DNA from: JAGQYH01 sp041393015
GTDB taxonomy: Bacteria; Bacteroidota; Bacteroidia; Chitinophagales; JADIYW01
Direction: 5' to 3'
DNA: 64,000 nucleotides
NCBI GenBank assembly: GCA_041393015.1
Contig: JAWKKV010000004.1
Coordinates: 1-64,000 of the forward strand
Shown in pieces: positions 55,950-64,000 of this stretch (position 1 is its first letter; every line of letters starts with the position of its first letter). The notes under the pieces were generated by a model that had not been told where the DNA came from, ran no database searches, and saw only the letters and a list, made by a program, of their open reading frames with translations. The position numbers and the translations under genes are program-made.

Positions 55950-57788
55950 CTAAAGCTTGGGAGCTTTAATCCTTTTATTCATTTTATGAGCATGTTTTTC
56001 TAACCGAATTCTTCTTTTTTCAGCTTTCTTTTTTTCCTTTCTTGCCGTAGCACTTTCAAAATGCTTTATTTTTTCTAATTCCTCTTCTGTAAAATCCGGA
56101 GGTAAAATATCATGTGAAAGCTTTCTTTGTTCAACAGGTAGCAACATCTGACTAGCTAAAGAATGAAATGTTTGTTGAACAGCATTTAACGTCCACTGTC
56201 CAAAAACACAATGGCCCGCCTCATACATTTGCTCTTGATACTCCTCCGTTGTAGTAATGTAACCAGAATAAGCATTGGAATAAGGACAAAGAATCACGTG
56301 CTCATAACCATTTTTACCGATCAAAGCATCTTCTAACGTTTTTTGCAATCTTTTACCCGCTATAGTTGTAATCTCAAATGGGAATCCACAAATAGCGATA
56401 TTTCCCAATCTAATTATTTGTAAAGGTAGAATTTGCGGTGTCCAAGGCTTCAATTCGTATGCACCCTGAACATCAAAGTGTTTAATATTGCCTATTGTTT
56501 CATCAATCCAACCCGGAATTAAAAATTTTCTTGCGTGTTTAGCCATGAAAATTCTATGTGTTACACTTTCTAATGCGATATTTTTAACGCCTTGCGCTTT
56601 AAATTTTCGAAGATAAGCTTCTTTTTTAACTTGATCTCTAACAAAAGCGCGTTGATTAAACCTGTATAATTTAGAAAGTCCTTTAGCGAAAAAGCCCACA
56701 AAGGGATGCATTCCAGGGCCATCGTAATGAGAGCCTTCTAACATAGAAACTCCCATGCAAGCCGGACTAGTGACACAATCGTTTAATCCATCCACAAATT
56801 TGTTGTCAATATTTATGTCGCTAAAATCAACATATAAAATGCCTGAATCCAAAGTATTTCCAACATCTTTTGCAGTAGATTTTATCTCGTTGCTAATTTC
56901 TCTGGCCTTTTCATATTGAACATGACCGCTGTATTTGGCACTTTTTAAATCATCCGGATATTTACCTTCGTATTTTCCTCTTTGAAAAGGATGTTTAGGG
57001 TTGTAAATCCATTTTGGAGAAACATCACCGCAATTGCCTTGAGCGAAAATGCCTAGATAATCTTTGTTTTCAGTTTGCTTATCACGTTCTAAATATTTAG
57101 ATGCATAACCTTTGTTGTCGCTACAAACTCTATAAAAGTTATTGGATAAACTTGTAGTATGAACAGCAAACCAATTTATGGAGCCAATTTCAACACCATG
57201 CTCATCCACCATTTTAAGCAATGTCATGCGTCTATCGGTAGCTAAATGCCTATCCGCAAACAAAACTGGTTCAACATCTTTATTTCTATTGTAGGCCTTT
57301 ACAGATCGGTTAAAGCTGATGGTCGTTTCAGGTTCAAATTCTCCTTGCTCAATAAATATTTTACCGTTTTTCTGGTTGCTTTCTGCCGCCAATATACTGT
57401 CAATTATGCCACTCACAATTTTTTCATATACTTCATGAATGAAACCGGGAACAGCTGTATTGTACAAAGAATAGTAAGAGTACCCGCCTGGCGCACAATG
57501 CGTATGTTGCGCACTAATCAATAAGTTTTCTTGTGAATAGCCTAATTCACTATGATATTTTCTCAATTCTTTTAGAACGCCTTTTTTAATGGCAGGTGTA
57601 ATAAAACCTAATTCACAATTGACAAAGCAGATTTTTGTAGTGTCATTTTGGAACAAAAATGTTCTCGCATATAACGGCGTTTCTACATCTTTCATAATAT
57701 GATGAAACATGGCATAGCCCAACATCGCTGCATTTTCATGGTAAGCTGTTATATCTCCCTTACCGACTCCAATTTTCAACATATTCAT
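55950..57788 (-). CDS. Neutral ceramidase-like hydrolase without a visible signal peptide
   Basis: The 612-residue protein matches the N-terminal domain of neutral/alkaline ceramidases: 'GKGDITAYHENAAMLGY', zinc ligands His95 and His97 ('SAQHTHCAPGGY'), His210 ('WFAVHTTSL') and the nucleophile Ser257 in 'GNCGDVSPKW'. The N-terminus is not hydrophobic, so export is not evident, unlike secreted ceramidases. The C-terminal immunoglobulin-like domain of longer enzymes seems missing and is replaced by a basic coiled tail ('KKKAEKRRIRLEKHAHK'). Ceramidases cut the amide of ceramide; the actual lipid here is unknown. Confidence 0.85.
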   Translation of the reverse strand: MNMLKIGVGKGDITAYHENAAMLGYAMFHHIMKDVETPLYARTFLFQNDTTKICFVNCELGFITPAIKKGVLKELRKYHSELGYSQENLLISAQHTHCAPGGYSYYSLYNTAVPGFIHEVYEKIVSGIIDSILAAESNQKNGKIFIEQGEFEPETTISFNRSVKAYNRNKDVEPVLFADRHLATDRRMTLLKMVDEHGVEIGSINWFAVHTTSLSNNFYRVCSDNKGYASKYLERDKQTENKDYLGIFAQGNCGDVSPKWIYNPKHPFQRGKYEGKYPDDLKSAKYSGHVQYEKAREISNEIKSTAKDVGNTLDSGILYVDFSDINIDNKFVDGLNDCVTSPACMGVSMLEGSHYDGPGMHPFVGFFAKGLSKLYRFNQRAFVRDQVKKEAYLRKFKAQGVKNIALESVTHRIFMAKHARKFLIPGWIDETIGNIKHFDVQGAYELKPWTPQILPLQIIRLGNIAICGFPFEITTIAGKRLQKTLEDALIGKNGYEHVILCPYSNAYSGYITTTEEYQEQMYEAGHCVFGQWTLNAVQQTFHSLASQMLLPVEQRKLSHDILPPDFTEEELEKIKHFESATARKEKKKAEKRRIRLEKHAHKMNKRIKAPKL

Positions 57789-57851
57789 TAAGTTTTATAA
57801 ATTATTTTGAAACAGTAATAATAGTAAAAAACTATTACTCATTTATGGGTA

Positions 57852-58622
57852 TTAATTTAGTTCTTTTCGATTGAATTTGTACCAAATGGCTCTTAATGTT
57901 ATAATTAAATGATTGGTAAGATTGGGAATTAAGCCATAATGGGTAGTAAAAATCTTAAATCTTTCCCCTAAAGAGGTTCTCAACGTCTGCTTAGAATAGC
58001 CACCTGTTAAATATCTTGATATAATTTGATGGGCATTGACAACTTTTTGAGCTTGCTTTAAGCATTTAATCACCCAATCAACATCGGCAGAAGAGGAATA
58101 TTGAAGATCATAATTGGGTGCCAATGTTCGTTTTACTAAAAAAGATTGATGGCTCACCACCATTCCTCTACTTAAGCTTTTCCAATTTAACTGTTCGGGG
58201 AGTTTTCTAGAGGAGTTGTTGCTTCTTGTCCCTAATTCATTGCCATCTCCATCAATTAATAAAGTTTCTCCGTAAAGAACATCAGGCGCTTGTTCGTTAA
58301 TAATCTCCATTAAATTGGCAATGGTTGATGTGTTATACAATAAATCACCGGCATTAATAAATAGTACATATTCGCCTGTAGCTACTTTTAAACCTTTATT
58401 CATGGCATCGTAAATCCCTTTGTCTGGTTCCGATATAAAATAATCAATCTGATTGTTGTATTGATTAATTACATCAACTGTTCCATCATTAGATTGTCCA
58501 TCAATAATGATGTATTCTAACAATTCGTTGTTTTGTTCCAGAATAGATTTAATGGTGCTTTCTACAATATTGACACAGTTGTAGGTAACTGTAATAATTG
58601 ATATGATTTTGTGGCTATCCAT
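57852..58622 (-). CDS. Family 2 glycosyltransferase (WcaA-type)
   Basis: The 256-residue enzyme has a GT-A fold: 'IISIITVTYNCVNIVESTIKSIL', 'YIIIDGQSNDGTVDVI', 'EPDKGIYDAMNKGLKVATGEYVLFINAGDLLY' with the D-x-D-like 'INAGD', and 'SSADVDWVIKC'. It belongs with enzymes that add single sugars to polysaccharide or lipid intermediates. It lies 15 bases from the next glycosyltransferase gene, in the same minus-strand operon. Confidence 0.92.
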   Translation of the reverse strand: MDSHKIISIITVTYNCVNIVESTIKSILEQNNELLEYIIIDGQSNDGTVDVINQYNNQIDYFISEPDKGIYDAMNKGLKVATGEYVLFINAGDLLYNTSTIANLMEIINEQAPDVLYGETLLIDGDGNELGTRSNNSSRKLPEQLNWKSLSRGMVVSHQSFLVKRTLAPNYDLQYSSSADVDWVIKCLKQAQKVVNAHQIISRYLTGGYSKQTLRTSLGERFKIFTTHYGLIPNLTNHLIITLRAIWYKFNRKELN

Positions 58623-58637
58623 TAGTTAAACATCAAT

Positions 58638-59879
58638 CTACATAATTGATTGATAAAACTCAATATATTTTTTTGCTACTTTATCTTCTGTATAATTTTC
58701 GAGTACTTTTTTTCTAGCTGATTTCCCAAATTCTATTTGATGATCGAGCGTGTGAAAAATACCATTCACAAGGTCTTTAGCATCTTTATAACTAGCAATG
58801 TATCCGTTTTCTTTATGATCTATCATTTCGGGGATTCCACCGGTATTGAAACCAACCACTGGTGTGCCACAAGCCATTGATTCCATTATAGTATTGGGTA
58901 AATTATCTTGTAAAGAAGGAATGATAAATAAATCGGCGGCATTATAAACGTCTCTCATTTTTTCCATTGAACTGATCGAACCCAATTCATTTATTTTCAT
59001 TGGAATGTTCAACTCGTCTTTGTTGGCTTTTCCAAATAGCAACAACTCTATTGATTTACTATTCTCATTTTGTGCCAATAATTCAATAGCCTCTAGTAAA
59101 TACTTCAAGCCTTTTCTATCATCATTTAAATTAGCGGCACCAAAAAGAATATATTGAACTTCATCTTTTAAGTTTAAGGCTTTTCGAGATGCTTTTTTAT
59201 CTAATGGCTGAAAGAAATTGGTGTCTATTGGATTGGCAATACTAATTACGGTAGCATCCCTCAAAAGACTACTTTTTAAGGCTTCGTCTTTTAACCAATG
59301 ACTGCAGGTGACAAAGTTGAAATTTTTAAAAAATGATTTGCTTAAATTAATCTTTCGGCTGAGGTCATTTTCTGAAGGCTTTTTTAAAAATCTTTCACAG
59401 TTACCACATTTGTTCAAATAATTAGTGCAATCGCCACTGTAATGACAGCCACCTGTAAATGCCCACATATCGTGCAAAGTCCATACAATTGGTTTATTGA
59501 GTGCTGCTAATTGTTTTAAACTTTTTATGGAAAGAAAGCCCAAATTAATCCAATGCAAGTGAATGATATCTGCATCTTTTATCACTTGAAGATTGCTTAT
59601 GTCCATACCAATGTTGGCAGGAGCAAAATAGAAAGAATTGATTTCACCATTATGATAAGGTTTGAACGCTAATCTTTCTAATGCAATATTCGCTAACGCT
59701 TTAGCTTCCTTAATTTTATTGGTAGCGATATGTTGAATATTATCGTCTTTTATCTTTCCTTTTTGAGCGAGGAGTTGAGCTTTGATTTTGTCTTGAGTAT
59801 TTAAGGCATACATTAATCTTCGGCAAGCCACTGCAGCGCCTCCGCTAGAATCATCTGTATTGACTAGCGTAATTTTCAT
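58638..59879 (-). CDS. Family 4 glycosyltransferase
   Basis: The 413-residue enzyme has two Rossmann-like halves (GT-B). The N-terminal 'SSGGAAVACRRLMYALN' starts the acceptor domain. The C-terminal half has 'ILFGAANLNDDRKGLKYLLEAIELL' and the donor site 'ESMACGTPVVGFNTGGIPEMID' (E-x7-E type). Four Cys around 'CHYSGDCTNYLNKCGNCERF' may bind zinc, a feature of a subset of GT4 enzymes in Bacteroidota. The pyruvyl transferase gene upstream overlaps its start by four bases. Confidence 0.93.
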   Translation of the reverse strand: MKITLVNTDDSSGGAAVACRRLMYALNTQDKIKAQLLAQKGKIKDDNIQHIATNKIKEAKALANIALERLAFKPYHNGEINSFYFAPANIGMDISNLQVIKDADIIHLHWINLGFLSIKSLKQLAALNKPIVWTLHDMWAFTGGCHYSGDCTNYLNKCGNCERFLKKPSENDLSRKINLSKSFFKNFNFVTCSHWLKDEALKSSLLRDATVISIANPIDTNFFQPLDKKASRKALNLKDEVQYILFGAANLNDDRKGLKYLLEAIELLAQNENSKSIELLLFGKANKDELNIPMKINELGSISSMEKMRDVYNAADLFIIPSLQDNLPNTIMESMACGTPVVGFNTGGIPEMIDHKENGYIASYKDAKDLVNGIFHTLDHQIEFGKSARKKVLENYTEDKVAKKYIEFYQSIM

Positions 59880-61021
59880 AAATACTTCGCTAACATAGTT
59901 TTAAAGATGTTCAATTGATTTTGAATCAATGAATGATCTAATGGAAATACGTCATTACTCGTTTCTAGGTCGAGTTGTTGCGGTCTATTGGCGATATCTT
60001 GCAGTAAGATGTATCTGTTTTTATAAAATGCTTCACCATTCACCATATTGATAAAACCACTAATTTTTCCAACTGATTTTTCGGTATAATCTAAAACGTA
60101 ATTTTTCTGATTAACAATGGTTTGAAACAGAACAGAATGGAAACGCATGCCTAAACAAAATTCGGCATTATGAAATTTAGCAAACGTTTCTTCTAAAGAA
60201 AGTGGCACATTTTGTACTTCAATTTTTTTAGAATCACATTTGAATTTAAGTGTAATCAATATTTCTCGGTCATCATCTCCCACATGGAAATAATGCATAG
60301 GAATCAATTCAATAGGTGCTTCAAACTTGGAGTCAATTTCAATTAGAATCTCCTTTAAGGTATTGTCTATTTTTTTATTGAGATCTTCGTTGCCGTATAA
60401 GGTTGGAAATTTTCTAAAATTTATCGCGATATATGGCGCTATTTCTTCTGGCTTTTTATAGTGCTTTAAAAAATCTAATGCTGCTTGTGCGGCAGGATCA
60501 ATACCAATTTGAATATTCCATTTGATTGTGCCGTAAAGCGATTTTAAATAGTCTAAGGAAAGGCTATCTCTTAATATAATTTCATCAGCATGATTGAGAA
60601 TTCGCTTCAGCGATCTGACGAAACGCTTTTTATGCATTGGCCCAACACCACAGCCAAAGATCATAGTTTTTTTACCTTTTTTCTGAGCATATTTAAAGGC
60701 GTATTCAATAATATACAATTGACTAATATGCATTAATGGTCCACCGCCCATAATCACCCAATCACTTTTTAAAATTGCTTTTTCTAGCGCCTTAATATTG
60801 GTGGAATCAACAATCTCAAAGTTATAGTCGCAATTACTGTATTTTTTGTAAAAAGGAATGTCTTCTTTTAATGTTCTTTCCGTAAAAAATGGAAATAAAC
60901 TGCCCACTTGTACATCCACCTTTTGGTCGGTCTGTTGTCTAATTAGACTGAGAATTCCGGCTAAAATACCTCTATCACCTATGGTTTCTGTACCATACCA
61001 ACCTACAATTAATACATTCAT
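59876..61021 (-). CDS. Polysaccharide pyruvyl transferase family protein
   Basis: The 381-residue protein starts with 'VLIVGWYGTETIGDRGILAGILSLI' and has 'VIMGGGPLMHI', 'GVGPMHKKRFVRSLKRIL', 'RDSLSLDYL', 'IAINFRKFP' and the C-terminal 'CLGMRFHSVLF', where the Arg-Phe-His is a family signature. Such enzymes transfer pyruvate from phosphoenolpyruvate to a sugar, giving an acidic ketal. It overlaps both neighbours by four bases (ATGA), so the genes are tightly coupled. A role in a charged surface polysaccharide is likely. Confidence 0.9.
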   Translation of the reverse strand: MNVLIVGWYGTETIGDRGILAGILSLIRQQTDQKVDVQVGSLFPFFTERTLKEDIPFYKKYSNCDYNFEIVDSTNIKALEKAILKSDWVIMGGGPLMHISQLYIIEYAFKYAQKKGKKTMIFGCGVGPMHKKRFVRSLKRILNHADEIILRDSLSLDYLKSLYGTIKWNIQIGIDPAAQAALDFLKHYKKPEEIAPYIAINFRKFPTLYGNEDLNKKIDNTLKEILIEIDSKFEAPIELIPMHYFHVGDDDREILITLKFKCDSKKIEVQNVPLSLEETFAKFHNAEFCLGMRFHSVLFQTIVNQKNYVLDYTEKSVGKISGFINMVNGEAFYKNRYILLQDIANRPQQLDLETSNDVFPLDHSLIQNQLNIFKTMLAKYL

Positions 61022-62142
61022 ATCAATCGAGCCTTTATGTAAAATTTAACCCAATAAAATTTGCTAGACAGATAGCTTTTTAGGAAGAAAAAAACATTAT
61101 TGGCTTCTGTTTTACCGGTGTAATCATGGATGCAATTATTGCATTTGTCATCAATAATTGTTTTTCTGTAATTGATATTTTCGTCGCTGAAAAATATTTT
61201 TTCACCGGAGTCTTCTCTTAAACTACCAATCTTTTCACTTTCTACAGCGCAATAGTAAAGGTCGCCTCTTGAATCCATCGTCATTCCATTATCTTTCCAA
61301 TGGCAGCCCAATAACCGGCGTTTTTCTTTTACTACTAAAAAATAGTAGATGCTGAAATATTTAAAACGCTCTAACCAGTTAGTAGATTCGGCATATAACC
61401 TATGAAAAAACTCTCTTGAACTTTGAATGGATTCATCGTATAAAAGACTAAACTGATCAGTCAATAATTGACTTTCAATACGCTTGTTCTCAATGCCCAT
61501 TCTAAATTTGATTGGAATATTATTCTCTTCTGCAAATACTTTAAGCTCGGTTAAATAATCAACGTTTTGCTTTACTACCGTACAGCCAACATCAAATGTG
61601 TCGCAGTATTTTCCGGGATTATTAACGATTTCTAGAATACTGGATTGGGTGAGTTTAGATACTTTTAAGCCTCTCACTACATCGTGAATCTTTCCAACAC
61701 CATCTAATGAAATAGCCGCATGAAACTTCACATTAGCCGCCTTGCATTGAGCGTAGATATTCTCTAATGAAGGAAAAAGTTGTTTTTTATTGAAACCATG
61801 TGTGATGATATTCAACGCCTTTAATTTAGGTAGATTTTTAATGATGATGCCGGCAAATTGAGGCAATTCTTTAATCAATGTTGGTTCTCCACCATTAATG
61901 CCTAAATACTCAACTTTACTAAAAATAGGGTCTTTCGTAAATTTGTCAAACTCCTCCAATGTGAACTCATTAGAATAATCCATTTGCCAAATATTGCACA
62001 TAACACATTTAGAGTTGCAATTGTAAGTGATTGGCATCTGAACCACTCTAGGATATCGCTTCCTTCCACCAGTAACTTTTGTCCATCTTGAGAAGAAGAA
62101 CAGTTTAAAGGTTTGGATGATTTGGATTAACGAATTACTCAT
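61018..62142 (-). CDS. Radical SAM protein with SPASM-like C-terminus
   Basis: The 374-residue enzyme has the iron-sulfur motif CX3CX2C at residues 42-49 ('CNSKCVMC') after 'RVVQMPITYN', then 'VEYLGINGGEPTLIKELPQF' and 'FHAAISLDGVGKIHDVVRG'. The C-terminal cysteines in 'LGCHWKDNGMTM', 'LYYCAVESEK' and 'DDKCNNCIHDY' form a SPASM-type domain for extra clusters. It overlaps the pyruvyl transferase gene by four bases. It may modify a sugar or lipid of the cluster, but no substrate can be named. Confidence 0.9.
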   Translation of the reverse strand: MSNSLIQIIQTFKLFFFSRWTKVTGGRKRYPRVVQMPITYNCNSKCVMCNIWQMDYSNEFTLEEFDKFTKDPIFSKVEYLGINGGEPTLIKELPQFAGIIIKNLPKLKALNIITHGFNKKQLFPSLENIYAQCKAANVKFHAAISLDGVGKIHDVVRGLKVSKLTQSSILEIVNNPGKYCDTFDVGCTVVKQNVDYLTELKVFAEENNIPIKFRMGIENKRIESQLLTDQFSLLYDESIQSSREFFHRLYAESTNWLERFKYFSIYYFLVVKEKRRLLGCHWKDNGMTMDSRGDLYYCAVESEKIGSLREDSGEKIFFSDENINYRKTIIDDKCNNCIHDYTGKTEANNVFFFLKSYLSSKFYWVKFYIKARLI

Positions 62143-62151
62143 TGACTTATA

Positions 62152-62910
62152 CTACAAATATCCAAATTTATTCATCATGATTTGGCATTTGTTTTCAAGA
62201 AAATGTTGGGTATCGCTATCAAGATGATTCTTCCAATCGCCGATTTTACCTGCTCGAACAAATTTAGAGGCTTTCTTTTCATCTTCTTTACTTGTAAATG
62301 GACGACCTTTTGTGTCTTCAATTTTAGACATGGCATTAAAAGATGAAAGTTCAATACATGCTTTCAATAGTTGTTCATCACTATTGAGATGGCAGAATTC
62401 AGTCATCTTTTTTAAGTTTTCTAAAGGATCAGCAATTAGATCTTCATATCTTATAATCAAGTCGCTCTCCTTTATATTATTCATCCAAGAGGTTACATGG
62501 TCTCGCCAGCTGATATTGTAATTGTCTATATTTCTGATAAAATCATTAATGTTTTTAAGATCACCTTTTAATTTTTTCTGCAAATAGAAATAGTAAGAAA
62601 CATAAACATCTCTCGGATCTCTTACGATATATATTACTCTTGAAAACTTACGATTATAAGATTGGTGACTTTTAAGAATTCTAGGGTGTTTTAATTTATT
62701 TGCAATTTTTTTATGTACGTCAATATCAGGGATATAGTTAACAGCGGAATGAAAGTTAATATCGCCTTCACCGTTTGTCATTACGTTAGCCAACATAAAT
62801 CTAACCCAAGTATTACCCGATTTAGGATAAGATACTAAAATGGTATCATCAGAGAAATACTTTATAGGAACTAAATATTTGCGATATAGCTTATCAATTT
62901 TGGCGAGCAT
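62152..62910 (-). CDS. PAPS-dependent sulfotransferase
   Basis: The 252-residue enzyme binds 3'-phosphoadenosine-5'-phosphosulfate: the 5' loop is at residues 27-34 ('SYPKSGNTW') and the 3' site at 97-107 ('RDPRDVYVSYY'). The catalytic His is probably in 'RILKSHQSYN'. The C-terminal 'RAGKIGDWKNHLD' completes the family pattern (Sulfotransfer_1). It would put sulfate on a sugar or lipid of the surface glycan. It lies nine bases from the radical SAM gene and ten from the PhyH gene. Confidence 0.95.
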   Translation of the reverse strand: MLAKIDKLYRKYLVPIKYFSDDTILVSYPKSGNTWVRFMLANVMTNGEGDINFHSAVNYIPDIDVHKKIANKLKHPRILKSHQSYNRKFSRVIYIVRDPRDVYVSYYFYLQKKLKGDLKNINDFIRNIDNYNISWRDHVTSWMNNIKESDLIIRYEDLIADPLENLKKMTEFCHLNSDEQLLKACIELSSFNAMSKIEDTKGRPFTSKEDEKKASKFVRAGKIGDWKNHLDSDTQHFLENKCQIMMNKFGYL

Positions 62911-62919
62911 ATTCTTAAT

Positions 62920-63702
62920 TTATAGCTTGGTAAGGTAGTTACCAACTTTATGAAGTAGTTTTTTTACTGCGTTTTGTTCTTCTTGTTTAAATTCTTTCAA
63001 ATTATTTTGATCGAGATTTGATCGCATCATAATAGGCGCTCCTCTTGGAATTTTAGCATCATCTAATTTTTTAAAAACGGCTCTAAATGCACGTCTTGGT
63101 AAATCAGAATTGTTTTCTTCACTACTATGAATCAAATAATTGCTAAAAATTAGAACATCTCCCGCATTCATTTCAACATAAGCGGCCTTTTGAAGTTCTG
63201 CCTCACTTATTTTAATCCTATCGTGGTGCGTTTCCCCTTTTACTCGATACCACTCTCTAAAGCCTTGTTTATGTGATCCTGGAATAATCTTCAAACAACC
63301 ATTTTCTTTCGTAGCATCGTCAATAGCCATCCAGGTTAATATTTTTTCAGATTCATTCGGGCGAGATAAAAAATCTTGATGCCAAGGCACTTCATTATTT
63401 TTCGTCTTTGGCTTATAAAGCAAGCTATTCACATATAAATAGAAATTCGCTCCTAAAATCTTTTCAACCTCATCTAAAATAAGGTCGTTCTCAGCCATAG
63501 GTCGAAAAAAATTATGTCGCTGATAAACGTCATACAAAACACCATTGTCAACTCTATGCTTTAAAAAATGTTGATCTAGTGGATCGTAAAACTCATTTTG
63601 GCTGAATTGTATTAGATTATTTACTTGAACTCTTATTGTTTTTAAAAAGTCTTCACTAAAAACATTCTTAAGCAAAATAAAACCATCTTTTTCAAAAGTC
63701 AT
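62920..63702 (-). CDS. Phytanoyl-CoA dioxygenase (PhyH) family protein
   Basis: The 260-residue protein has 'TFEKDGFILLKNVFSEDFL', iron ligands His108 and Asp110 ('VPWHQDFLSRP') and His192 ('YLIHSSEEN'), and Arg in 'RRAFRAVF' to bind 2-oxoglutarate. The 'KIIPGSHKQGF' and 'MNAGDVLIFSN' segments are standard. It should hydroxylate an unknown substrate, presumably a sugar or lipid of the cluster. It is first in the block of genes after the flippase, ten bases from the sulfotransferase. Confidence 0.92.
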   Translation of the reverse strand: MTFEKDGFILLKNVFSEDFLKTIRVQVNNLIQFSQNEFYDPLDQHFLKHRVDNGVLYDVYQRHNFFRPMAENDLILDEVEKILGANFYLYVNSLLYKPKTKNNEVPWHQDFLSRPNESEKILTWMAIDDATKENGCLKIIPGSHKQGFREWYRVKGETHHDRIKISEAELQKAAYVEMNAGDVLIFSNYLIHSSEENNSDLPRRAFRAVFKKLDDAKIPRGAPIMMRSNLDQNNLKEFKQEEQNAVKKLLHKVGNYLTKL

Positions 63703-63749
63703 TCAATGATTATTTGGTATCAATTCTGCAAAAATACTAACTGTAATAC

Positions 63750-64000
63750 TTAAATGGACTTATTCTTAATTTTTTCTCTTATTTCTTGAAACAAAAATGC
63801 TTTAAAGAACATATTTACACTTGGACGAGTAGGCTTAATGATAAAAGGCACAATGATAAATGCAGTAAAATAACTGGCCAAGATGGCTACTACAGCGCCC
63901 TGCGGACCCATTGTTGGAAGTAATATACGATTGAGTCCAACATTTACTACAATGGATACTATTAAGAACCAAATAGAATACTTATGAATATCTTGAATGA
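63750..64000 (-). CDS. Polysaccharide flippase (Wzx/MATE-like), C-terminal part only
   Basis: The minus-strand frame is open to the window end and stops at TAA 63750-63752. The visible residues 'YSIWFLIVSIVVNVGLNRIL' and 'LPTMGPQGAVVAILASYFTAF' are two adjacent helices. The 'N-V-x-L-N-x-x-L-x-P-x-x-G-x-x-G-A' link is typical of polysaccharide biosynthesis (MviN/Wzx) transporters, and the protein ends in a short basic tail. It lies upstream of the PhyH gene on the same strand. Only about 83 residues are in the window. Confidence 0.85.
   Translation of the reverse strand, partial: IQDIHKYSIWFLIVSIVVNVGLNRILLPTMGPQGAVVAILASYFTAFIIVPFIIKPTRPSVNMFFKAFLFQEIREKIKNKSI

Overview
The window is about 64 kb of low-GC DNA (roughly one third G+C) from a member of the Bacteroidota. 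The signs are promoter -7 elements of the form TAnnTTTG, near absence of Shine-Dalgarno sequences, many short lipoproteins, and families typical of the phylum: DUF5777 and PF14905 barrels, LytTR response regulators, a TonB C-terminal domain protein, an atpDC pair apart from the rest of the ATP synthase genes, and DUF2723. A genus cannot be named from the sequence alone. No phage, insertion sequence, CRISPR array or rRNA was seen. Most of the window is ordinary chromosome.

Layout. 1-3.2 kb: an OB-fold protein cut by the window edge, two haem c lipoproteins, a YceI protein and a DUF5777 barrel, probably one envelope redox unit. 3.2-3.5 kb: tRNA-Asp with promoter and terminator. 4.6-7.5 kb: an MpaB/latex-clearing-type haem oxygenase next to a DUF3556 membrane protein. 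7.6-12.4 kb: a signalling locus with an HPt protein, a LytTR regulator, two duplicated lipoproteins, a lone receiver, a histidine kinase whose membrane domain looks like a plant ethylene receptor, and a CopD protein. 12.4-17.9 kb: hemN, queD, hemJ and a B12-dependent ribonucleotide reductase. 17.9-20.2 kb: a second duplicated lipoprotein pair, a 58-residue membrane protein and smpB. 20.3-25 kb: a DtxR-family repressor divergent from a metal ABC transporter, one permease of which carries its own DtxR-like domains. 25.1-28.3 kb: a third lipoprotein pair, then atpD-atpC. 28.4-38.7 kb: outer-membrane and transport genes, an ECF sigma factor and a glycosyltransferase. 38.8-47.4 kb: a frameshifted GxxExxY gene between inverted repeats, tgt, an LptF/G permease, a nucleoside transporter, proC, panB and others. 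47.5-55.9 kb: tRNA-Gln, an oxygenase, methyltransferases, a DUF2723 glycosyltransferase, a TrmH methylase, and a REP-associated transposase amid REP-like palindromes. 56-64 kb: a surface-glycan cluster (ceramidase-like enzyme, two glycosyltransferases, pyruvyl transferase, radical SAM enzyme, sulfotransferase, PhyH oxygenase, flippase), all on the minus strand.

The most promising candidate for an undescribed system is at 7.5-12.4 kb. The kinase keeps the Asp, Cys and His of the ethylene/copper site of ETR1 with the same spacing (40 and 4 residues). The neighbouring genes supply every part of a His-Asp-His-Asp relay, and a hexamer A[T/C]CGAA recurs upstream of each transcription unit. It appears twice as pairs exactly 21 bp apart, the spacing of LytTR direct repeats. 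The inferred circuit is: membrane sensor, receiver, HPt, LytTR regulator, duplicated lipoproteins. This wiring is inference; the domain identities and motif positions are read from the sequence.
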